A stretch of 64,000 bases of DNA from Saccharopolyspora erythraea (GTDB taxonomy: Bacteria; Actinomycetota; Actinomycetes; Mycobacteriales; Pseudonocardiaceae): assembly GCF_018141105.1 (NCBI RefSeq), contig NZ_CP054839.1, positions 6,699,411-6,763,410 on the forward strand, given 5' to 3'. Under the pieces are notes generated by a model that had not been told where the DNA came from, did no database searches, and saw nothing but the letters and a program-made list of their open reading frames with translations. The translations under genes and the position numbers were made by a program. This document shows positions 57,932 to 64,000 of the stretch, piece by piece. The number at the start of each line of letters is the position of its first letter. The stretch's first letter is position 1.

Positions 57932-57973
57932 CTTCTGGGGCGTTGTGGCGATCGAGAAGACGCGCGCGCGGTG

Positions 57974-59377
57974 TTACGACTGGCGGAGGGCGCGCAGCGC
58001 CAGGAAGAGGTCCACGCGGTCCGCGGTGCTCGACAGCGAGCGGCCGGTCAGCTCCTCGACGCGGCTCATCCGGTGCCGCAGCGTGTTGATGTGCACGTGC
58101 AGCCGCTGCGCGGACTCCTGCCAGCGGCATCCGGCGTCGAGGAAGACCCACAGCGACGGCAGCAGGTCGCCACCGCGCCGCTCGTCGTGGTCGAGCACCG
58201 GGCCGAGCAGCGCCCGCGAGGTCGACACCAGCAGCTCCGGGTCCTGCGCCGAGAGCAGCAGCGAGGGGCTGCTGAGCTGCTCGTGGGTCATCCATCCTCC
58301 GTCGGAGCGGCCCGACACCGCCTCGGCCGCGTGCGACGCCTGCAACAGGCTCACCCGCAGGTCACCCGCGGTTCCCGGCTTGCCCGCGCCGATGTGCGCG
58401 CCCAGCGCCTCGTGGACCCGCCGGGCCAGGGCCGCCGTGGTGTCGCGGACCCGTGCGAACGCCACTGCCTCTCCCCCGCGCTGCACCGCGACGCCGTCGC
58501 TGCCCAGCAGCTCCCCGAGCCGGACGGCGTCGACGTCGGGGTTCGCGCTGCGCACGACGACGGCCGCGAGCGGTCCGTCCGGCGGCAGGCCCAGCGAGTG
58601 CAGCCGGGTGCGGACCGTCTCGGGTCCCACGGCCCCGGTGTGCACCCACTCGAAGAGCTCCCACGCGTAGCGCAGCTCGGTGGCCCGCACCGCGCGGTTG
58701 CGTTCGATCTCCAGCGCGATGAACGGCATCGCCTGCACCACCGCGGCCTGCTGCTCGACGTCGAGCTCCTCCAGCGGACGCGGCAGCAGCAGCTCCGCCT
58801 CCGCCAGGCCCTCGCCGACCAGCGGCAACGGGTACTGCGGCCGCGGCTCCTCGCCCTCCACCAAGCCGCCGTCGACGCGCACCGCGACCGGCAGTCCGAG
58901 CTGACCGGACAGCGTGCGCAGCACGGTGTCGACGCCCCGCTGCACCCGCAGTGCCGCCACGATCGCGTCGTGCTGGCCGAGGTGCCGCCGCAGCGGCCGC
59001 TCCCACTCGGCCCGCTTCGTGCTCACGAAGGCCTCGACGACCTGCAGGAACGCCACGTCGACCGGCACCACGAAGCAGGTCAGGCCGTGCTCGCGGGCGG
59101 CGTCGACGAACTCGTCGGGCACCTGGAGCTCGGGCGGCACCGGGCCGAAGCCGACCGCCGCTACGTCGGCCTCCACCAGGTCGGCGACGAAGTCCCGCGC
59201 GGTGACCCCGGCGGCCCGCCACACGCCCGCGGTGAGCACGACCTCACCGCCGCGCAGGAACCGTCCGGGTGCGCGGACCTCGATGGTGTGCACCCAGCGG
59301 ATCGGCCGCTGCGTGTTGCCGCGGACCCGCGTTTCGAGGGCCAGCTCCGGCTTGCCGAGGAGATCGTCGACCAGCAC
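57974..59377 (-). CDS. PucR-family transcriptional regulator
   Basis: A 467-residue regulator from the GTG at 59377. The N-terminal PucR domain has RPIRWVHTIEVRAPGRFLRG. A central GGDEF-like linker region follows, and the C-terminal HTH (PucR_C / HTH_30) is WQESAQRLHVHINTLRHRMS with VEELTGRSLSSTADRVDLFL. It starts 16 bp behind the second PucR gene and lies just upstream of the permease–amine oxidase unit, its probable target. It is similar in plan to the neighbour but clearly diverged, so the pair probably responds to different signals. Confidence 0.93.
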   Translation of the reverse strand: MLVDDLLGKPELALETRVRGNTQRPIRWVHTIEVRAPGRFLRGGEVVLTAGVWRAAGVTARDFVADLVEADVAAVGFGPVPPELQVPDEFVDAAREHGLTCFVVPVDVAFLQVVEAFVSTKRAEWERPLRRHLGQHDAIVAALRVQRGVDTVLRTLSGQLGLPVAVRVDGGLVEGEEPRPQYPLPLVGEGLAEAELLLPRPLEELDVEQQAAVVQAMPFIALEIERNRAVRATELRYAWELFEWVHTGAVGPETVRTRLHSLGLPPDGPLAAVVVRSANPDVDAVRLGELLGSDGVAVQRGGEAVAFARVRDTTAALARRVHEALGAHIGAGKPGTAGDLRVSLLQASHAAEAVSGRSDGGWMTHEQLSSPSLLLSAQDPELLVSTSRALLGPVLDHDERRGGDLLPSLWVFLDAGCRWQESAQRLHVHINTLRHRMSRVEELTGRSLSSTADRVDLFLALRALRQS

Positions 59378-59393
59378 CGCGGCGTCCTTTCCG

Positions 59394-60860
59394 TCATCTG
59401 CCGGGGCGGTCGAGCACCTGCAGCGCCAGCCACAGCTCGGCGCGCACTCCCGGCTGGTCGAGGCTGCGACCCAGCAGGTCCTCGACCTTGCGCATGCGAT
59501 TGCGCAGGGTATGCCGGTGCACCCCGAGCCGTCCCGCGGCGGGGTCCCACTGGCCGTGCTGGGCCAGCCACTCCCGCAGCGACTCCACCAGCACGTCGTT
59601 GGAGCGCACGGGCTGCAACAGCGCCTCCGCGAAGGCTCTCGCGTCGGAATCGGCGACCAGCCGCAACAGGCCGCCCCCTGCCAGCTCGCCGAAGCGCACC
59701 ACCGCCGCGGCCCCGCCGCGACCGGCGGCGTCGGCCGCCTGCCACGCCTGGCGCAGCCCGTCGCCGAGCCCCGCCACCCCGCAGGGGTCCGACACCCCGA
59801 TCCGCACCCCCTGCACTTCCGTCAGCCAGTCCGCGCCCGACTCCGCAGCGAGCGCGACCACCGCGCCGTCGTGCTCGGCGAGGAACATCGGGGAGCTCGG
59901 CTTCTCGGTCTCCAGCCACTGCAGGAGCTCGTCGGGGTCGCGGCCGCCGCGCAGCACGAGCACCCGCATCGGTTCCGGCGGCAGCTCGGCGTGCAGGTCG
60001 CCGAGCACGTCGCGCACCGGCTCACCGCGCAGCATCAGCCGCAGGAACCCCGAGCGCAGCCTGCGCCGGGCCGCCCCCAGCGCCTCGACCTGCTCCAGCG
60101 CCAGCGTCAGCAGCGAGGCGGCGGAGTTGATGACGTGGTGGTCGGTGGTGCCCAGCGGCTCGTCGCGGCCGACGACCAGGAACCCGCGGGCCCTGCCGCC
60201 CAGCGCCTGCATGCTGACCTCCTGGCCGGCCACCGACACCCCCGCCGCGGCGAGCCCCTTCTTGGCGCGCAGCCGGTCGACGTCGGCGGCCAGCTCGGGC
60301 AGCCGCGAGGCGGCCGAGGCGGGAGCGACGTGCATCAGCGCGCCCGCCGCGTCGAGCAGGAGCACCCAGGCGTCCAGCAGCGACGACAGCTTGCGCACGA
60401 CCGCGGCCAGCCCGTGCGCGGTGCCCGCGGCCTGCGCCAGCTCGTGCTGCGCCCGGCTGGTGCGGCGCAGCCCGGCGTACTCCTCGGCCGCGATCGCCCG
60501 CGACACCGCCTTGCTGATCGCGATGAACGGCGTCCGCCTCGGCACCTCCAGCAGCGGCAGCCCAGCCCGCGCGGCGGCTTCCTCGAGCGCGGGCGGGACC
60601 CGCTCGTGGCTCAGGCCGACGCCGAAGCCGAGCCCGGCCACGCCCACGCCGGTCAGCCGGTCGACGAACTCCGCGCAGTTCTCCGGCCGGAGCGAGAGAC
60701 CGGTCGTCAGCAGCAGCTCCCCGCCCTCCAGGAACGGGGTCGGGTCGTCCAGCTCGCTGCCGTGCACCCACGAGATCGGGCGCTCCAGCGCCTCGGCGCC
60801 GGCGTGCGCGACCAGTCCCAGAGCGCGGTCGGCAGCGAGCTCTCGCAAGGTCAACGGCAT
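59394..60860 (-). CDS. PucR-family transcriptional regulator
   Basis: A 488-residue regulator from the ATG at 60860 (nine bases inside the longest frame). The PucR domain has ERPISWVHGSELDDPTPFLE and PFIAISKAVSRAIAAEEYAG. The C-terminal HTH is PAAGRLGVHRHTLRNRMRKV followed by EDLLGRSLDQPGVRAELWLA. It is divergent from gabT with a 116-bp gap and tandem with the second PucR gene, so it is best placed to control gabT. PucR-type GabR regulators of GABA use in other actinobacteria and proteobacteria provide precedent. Confidence 0.93.
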   Translation of the reverse strand: MPLTLRELAADRALGLVAHAGAEALERPISWVHGSELDDPTPFLEGGELLLTTGLSLRPENCAEFVDRLTGVGVAGLGFGVGLSHERVPPALEEAAARAGLPLLEVPRRTPFIAISKAVSRAIAAEEYAGLRRTSRAQHELAQAAGTAHGLAAVVRKLSSLLDAWVLLLDAAGALMHVAPASAASRLPELAADVDRLRAKKGLAAAGVSVAGQEVSMQALGGRARGFLVVGRDEPLGTTDHHVINSAASLLTLALEQVEALGAARRRLRSGFLRLMLRGEPVRDVLGDLHAELPPEPMRVLVLRGGRDPDELLQWLETEKPSSPMFLAEHDGAVVALAAESGADWLTEVQGVRIGVSDPCGVAGLGDGLRQAWQAADAAGRGGAAAVVRFGELAGGGLLRLVADSDARAFAEALLQPVRSNDVLVESLREWLAQHGQWDPAAGRLGVHRHTLRNRMRKVEDLLGRSLDQPGVRAELWLALQVLDRPGR

Positions 60861-60976
60861 CGCAACCACCTGACAGAACGTTGAAACGGCGGCCGGGATC
60901 TAACCAAATTGTCCACTGCCGGTCGCAACCCGCACCCCGGAAAGTGGTCGCTGCCAAGACGTGAAGGAGGTCGCCA

Positions 60977-62311
60977 GTGACCACAACGATGTCCCTGCCC
61001 CAGGTCCGCGAGCTGCGCACGGAGATCCCGGGCCCGCTGTCGCGCGAGCTGCAACAGCGTCGCACCGCCGCGGTCGCCGCCGGCGTCTCCAGTGTGCTGC
61101 CGGTGTTCGTCACCGAGGCGGCCGGGGGCGTGCTGCGGGATGTCGACGGGAACTCGCTGATCGACCTCGGCTCCGGGATCGCGGTGACCAACGTCGGCAA
61201 CGCCGCCCCTGAGGTCGTGGAGCCGGTGCGCAGGCAGGCGGGCGAGTTCACCCACACCTGCTTCATGGTCACGCCCTACGAGAACTACCTGCAGGTCTGC
61301 GAGGAGCTCGCCCAGCTCACGCCCGGCCACCACGACAAGCGCAGCGCGCTGTTCAACTCCGGTGCCGAGGCGGTGGAGAACGCGGTCAAGATCGCCCGCC
61401 GGGCCACCGGCAGGCAGGCGGTCGTGGTGTTCGACCACGCCTACCACGGCCGCACCAACCTCACGATGGCGCTGACCGCCAAGTCCAAGCCGTACAAGCA
61501 CGGCTTCGGGCCGTTCGCGCCCGAGGTCTACCGGGTGCCGATGTCCTACCCGGCGCGCGACCAGCGCGGCGGCGCGGAGAGCGCCCGCGAGGCCGTCGAC
61601 CGCATCGAGAAGCAGCTCGGCGCCGACACCGTGGCCGCGGTGCTGATCGAGCCGTTGCAGGGCGAGGGCGGCTTCATCGAGCCCGCGCCCGGTTTCCTGC
61701 CCGCGATCTCGAAGTGGTGCACCGACAACGGCGTGCTGTTCGTCGCCGACGAGATCCAGACCGGCTTCTGCCGCACCGGCGCCTGGTTCGCCTGCGACCA
61801 CGAGAACGTGGTGCCGGACCTGATCACCACCGCCAAGGGCATCGCGGGCGGGCTGCCGCTGGCCGCGGTCACCGGTCGCGCCGAGCTGATGGACGCGCTG
61901 CCCCCGGGCAGCCTCGGCGGCACCTACGGCGGCAACCCGCTGGCCTGCGCCGCCGCGCTGGGCTCGATCCGGGCCATGCGCGAGCAGGACCTCGCCGCCG
62001 CGGCCCGAGGCGTGCAGGACGCGGTCATGCCGCGTCTGCGCAGCGCGGCCGAGTACACCGACCGGATCCTCGACGTCCGCGGCCGCGGCGCCATGATCGG
62101 CGTCGAGTTCGTCAAGGCGGGCGGCGACGAGCCCGACCCCGAGCTGACCTCGCGGATCGCGAAGACCTGCCACGAGAAGGGCGTCGTGGTGCTCACCTGC
62201 GGCACCTACGGCAACGTCATCCGGCTGCTGCCGCCGCTGGTGATCGGCCACGACCTGCTCGACGAAGGTCTGCGCGTCCTCCATGAAGCCATCGTCGAGC
62301 ACACGCGCTGA
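60977..62311 (+). CDS. gabT: 4-aminobutyrate aminotransferase
   Basis: A 444-residue class III PLP aminotransferase. The PLP phosphate site has LFNSGAEAVENAVKIARRAT and the carboxylate region FVADEIQTGFCRTG. The Schiff-base Lys is in LITTAKGIAGGLPL, and GGTYGGNPLACAAAL follows. The spacing fits GabT. It moves the amino group of GABA to 2-oxoglutarate, giving succinic semialdehyde. GTG 60977 follows GAAGGAGG. It is divergent from the PucR pair and ends before an 11-bp-stem terminator. Other ω-amino acids could also be substrates. Confidence 0.95.
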   Translation: MTTTMSLPQVRELRTEIPGPLSRELQQRRTAAVAAGVSSVLPVFVTEAAGGVLRDVDGNSLIDLGSGIAVTNVGNAAPEVVEPVRRQAGEFTHTCFMVTPYENYLQVCEELAQLTPGHHDKRSALFNSGAEAVENAVKIARRATGRQAVVVFDHAYHGRTNLTMALTAKSKPYKHGFGPFAPEVYRVPMSYPARDQRGGAESAREAVDRIEKQLGADTVAAVLIEPLQGEGGFIEPAPGFLPAISKWCTDNGVLFVADEIQTGFCRTGAWFACDHENVVPDLITTAKGIAGGLPLAAVTGRAELMDALPPGSLGGTYGGNPLACAAALGSIRAMREQDLAAAARGVQDAVMPRLRSAAEYTDRILDVRGRGAMIGVEFVKAGGDEPDPELTSRIAKTCHEKGVVVLTCGTYGNVIRLLPPLVIGHDLLDEGLRVLHEAIVEHTR

Positions 62312-62424
62312 CCGCCGGGCCCGACTCGGAGACCGGGCCCGGGGACTCGCCGGGAGTCCTCGCGGCCCGCGCCGGGCCGGTCCCTGGTGCGAGCACCTCA
62401 CCAGGGGCCGCCCGGACCTGGAAG

Positions 62425-62459
62425 CGCCCCTCGCCTCCCACGCCCGGGGGCGAGGGGCG
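62425..62459. terminator. Terminator between gabT and the ArsC-like gene
   Basis: CGCCCCTCGCC at 62425–62435 pairs with GGCGAGGGGCG at 62449–62459 (11 bp, 13-nt loop). It lies in the gap between two convergent genes and can serve both. Confidence 0.78.
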
Positions 62460-62492
62460 TCCGGCGTTCCGGCACGTCCCGCGGTCCCCGGC

Positions 62493-62849
62493 TCAACGCA
62501 GCATCGACGCCACCGCGTCCGGGGTGCGGCCGACGACCGCGGTGCCGTCGTCGGCGGTGATGATCGGGCGCTGGATGAGCTCCGGGTTCGCCACGAGGGC
62601 CTGGATCCACCGTGGCCGCTCGGCGGGCGTCCGCTCCCAGGTGCCGATCTCCAGCCGCTTCGCCGTCTCCTCACCGGTCCTGGTGATGTCCCACGGCTCG
62701 AGCCCGAGCCGGTCCAGCACCTCGGCGAGCTCCCGCTCGTTCGGCGGGTCCTCCAGGTACTTGCGCACCGTGTAGTGCGCACCGGCCTCGTCCAGCAGCG
62801 ACACCGCCGACCGGCACTTCGAACACGCCGGGTTGACCCAGATCTCCAT
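62493..62849 (-). CDS. ArsC/Spx-family reductase
   Basis: A 118-residue thioredoxin-fold protein beginning MEIWVNPACSKCRSAVSLLD, with a C-x-x-C pair, then TVRKYLEDPPNERELAEVLD and the family RPIITADDGTAVVGRTPD. It resembles glutaredoxin-linked arsenate reductase ArsC/YffB. In an organism with mycothiol the electron donor may differ. No arsR or arsB is nearby, so arsenate as substrate is unproven. The ATG at 62849 is chosen for the GGGAGGAG upstream. Confidence 0.88.
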   Translation of the reverse strand: MEIWVNPACSKCRSAVSLLDEAGAHYTVRKYLEDPPNERELAEVLDRLGLEPWDITRTGEETAKRLEIGTWERTPAERPRWIQALVANPELIQRPIITADDGTAVVGRTPDAVASMLR

Positions 62850-63000
62850 GCGCCGCCACTCCTCCCTTGGCACCTCGACCGGCCGAGCCTAACCGTCGGT
62901 GCGCTCGGCTAGCGTCAGCGCGTCGCCGTCTCACGCTCGGCCCCGCCCGAACGTCTACCGGACGGAGGACACGAGGACCCGAGGAGTCTCAATGATCGTG

Positions 63001-63303
63001 TCAAGTCGCGTCGGTCTGGGGCGGTGGCGTGATCTGGAAGGTGCGGCCGTCGCGCAGCAGTGCCCAGATCACGTCGACCAGGCGGCGGGCGAGCGCGATC
63101 AATGCCTGGGTGTGCCGTTTCCCCTCGCCACGTTTGCGCTGGTAGAAGGAACGGGAGGGGCTGTCGGGGCGTTTGATGCTCGACAGCGCGGCGAGGTAGA
63201 ACACCCGCCGCAGGCCGCGGTGGTAGCGCTTCGGGCGGTGCAGGTTGCCGCGGATGCGCCCGGAGTCGCGGGGGACGGGTGCGAGTCCTGCGTAGGCGGC
63301 CAC
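63001..63303 (-). pseudogene. IS110/IS116-family transposase, C-terminal remnant
   Basis: About 100 residues match the C-terminal Transposase_20 part of IS110-type DEDD transposases: AAYAGLAPVPRDSGRIRGNL, then HRGLRRVFYLAALSSIKRPD and RKRGEGKRHTQALIALARRL–VDVIWALLRDG. The N-terminal catalytic DEDD domain is missing; the similarity stops sharply at 63303, and ogt begins 84 bp further on. No terminal repeats or a second element end are recognisable. It is a dead insertion scar between the ArsC-like gene and ogt. Confidence 0.88.
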
Positions 63304-63386
63304 GGCAAGACAACATCAGCCACACCCCGCCGCCCTGGGCATCCAGAACACCACGTCCTGAACACCAACGATCTTATGGAGACGAC

Positions 63387-63887
63387 ATGAGCACGGTGCA
63401 CGCGGTGATCGACTCACCGGTCGGCGAACTGACCGCCGTCGCCACCGACGGCGCCCTGGTCGGCCTGTACTACGAGGACCATCGGCGAAAGCCCGGCGCC
63501 GAGAGCATGGGGCAGCGCGTGGACACCGGTTTCGAGGAGACCGAGCGCCAGCTCGGCGAGTACTTCGCCGGTGAGCGGACCACCTTCGACCTGCCGCTGG
63601 CCCCGCGCGGCGACGAGTTCCACCAGCGCGTCTGGGAGCTGCTCACCCGCATCCCCTACGGCGAGACGCGCACCTACGGCGACCTCGCGCGCGAACTGGG
63701 CGGCGTCGGCTACTCGCAGGCGGTCGGCGCGGCCAACGGCCGCAACCCGCTGTCGGTGATCGTGCCGTGCCACCGCGTCGTCGGCGCGGACGGCAAGCTC
63801 ACCGGCTACGCCGGCGGCCTCGACCGCAAGCGGTTCCTGCTGGCGCTGGAGGAACCGTCCGAGGCGAAGGAGGGCAGGCTGTTCTGA
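63387..63887 (+). CDS. ogt: Methylated-DNA–protein-cysteine methyltransferase
   Basis: A 166-residue suicide DNA repair protein. The acceptor Cys is in LSVIVPCHRVVGADGKLTGY, with the helix-turn-helix and Arg finger region in FHQRVWELLTRIPYGETRTY and AVGAANGRNPL. It removes alkyl groups from O6-alkylguanine. The ATG at 63387 follows GGAGA. Its stop overlaps the next start as TGATG, coupling it to a second repair gene. Confidence 0.95.
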   Translation: MSTVHAVIDSPVGELTAVATDGALVGLYYEDHRRKPGAESMGQRVDTGFEETERQLGEYFAGERTTFDLPLAPRGDEFHQRVWELLTRIPYGETRTYGDLARELGGVGYSQAVGAANGRNPLSVIVPCHRVVGADGKLTGYAGGLDRKRFLLALEEPSEAKEGRLF

Positions 63888-64000
63888 TGCCCGCCGATCA
63901 GGTGCCCGCCGACGACGAGCGCGCCGCGCCCTCCACCGGCGCGGTGATCTGCGCCGACGGCCTCGCCCGGCCGCCGTGGGCGGCGAGCGATCCGCTGCTG
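63887..64000 (+). CDS. tag: Probable DNA-3-methyladenine glycosylase I, 5' part only
   Basis: Only 38 codons are in the window. After a hydrophilic lead (MPADQVPADDERAAPSTGAV) comes ICADGLARPPWAASDPLL, which fits the start of Tag proteins (G-x-x-R-C-x-W, then D-P-L); the usual zinc-ligand Cys is Pro here if the alignment is right. TGATG overlap with ogt puts it in an alkylation-repair operon. The call rests on a short match and context, so it is moderate. Confidence 0.6.
   Translation, partial: MPADQVPADDERAAPSTGAVICADGLARPPWAASDPLL

Noticed and set aside
57926-60130. Plus-strand open frame of 734 codons
   Set aside because: It is antisense to both PucR genes, without start site or domain.

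Overview
The window is very GC-rich, with strong third-position GC bias. It carries mycothione reductase, a YbaB/WXG-type secretion locus, PucR regulators and the actinobacterial order dxr–rip1–ispG–GNAT–PBP–map. Together these point to a chromosomal segment of a filamentous actinomycete of the Pseudonocardiales (Saccharopolyspora-like). The genus is an inference; mycothiol metabolism makes Actinobacteria secure.

Layout. (1) 1–16.4 kb, cobalamin: cobN on the plus strand, then on the minus strand cobA/cysG, a NiCoT cobalt/nickel permease under a cobalamin riboswitch, cbiG, cobL, cobM, cobB, cobO and a ChlI–ChlD-type chelatase under a second cobalamin riboswitch. cobQ sits apart at 34.9–36.4 kb. 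A small sepF-like gene and a DUF1876 gene are interspersed. (2) 16.7–28 kb, mixed accessory genes: a GNAT enzyme, two secreted trypsin-like proteases, a LysE exporter, MFS and LysR genes, a KDG kinase / KDPG aldolase / 2-hydroxyacid dehydrogenase set, and a PEBP protein. (3) 27.6–34.9 kb: a VanZ–RDD membrane protein, mycothione reductase, NADP-type glutamate dehydrogenase, a divergent CynX-type MFS / FadR-type regulator pair, and a solitary Phd/YefM antitoxin directly behind cobQ. (4) 36.5–39.6 kb: a compact type VII-secretion-associated operon whose first gene (YbaB-like) has an in-frame TAA at codon 10. (5) 39.6–48.6 kb: housekeeping map, PBP, GNAT, ispG, site-2 protease and dxr, plus two small membrane proteins. 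(6) 48.7–62.3 kb: an aminoglycoside-kinase-like gene and a coherent agmatine/putrescine/GABA catabolic region (two ureohydrolases, flavin amine oxidase, two aldehyde dehydrogenases, NCS1 permease, two PucR regulators, divergent gabT). (7) 62.5–64 kb: an ArsC-like reductase, an IS110-family transposase remnant, and ogt coupled to the start of a tag-like glycosylase gene.

How it works together. The cobalamin genes describe late cobalt insertion (CobN plus the AAA+/VWA subunit), corrin methylation and ring contraction, a,c-diamide formation, adenosylation and amidation, with cobalt import and chelation both controlled by B12-sensing RNA. The polyamine genes allow agmatine → putrescine → 4-aminobutanal → GABA → succinic semialdehyde → succinate, with 4-guanidinobutyrate as a possible second entry.

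The most unusual points are the nonsense codon in the YbaB gene, a VanZ–RDD frame with no stop that runs through the mycothione reductase gene, a 268-residue disordered tail on CobM, a truncated CobJ-like remnant fused to CbiG, in-frame 12-residue repeats upstream of a protease, a 38-bp perfect palindrome and several short tandem repeats. I found no CRISPR array, no tRNA or rRNA, and no clearly new defence system.
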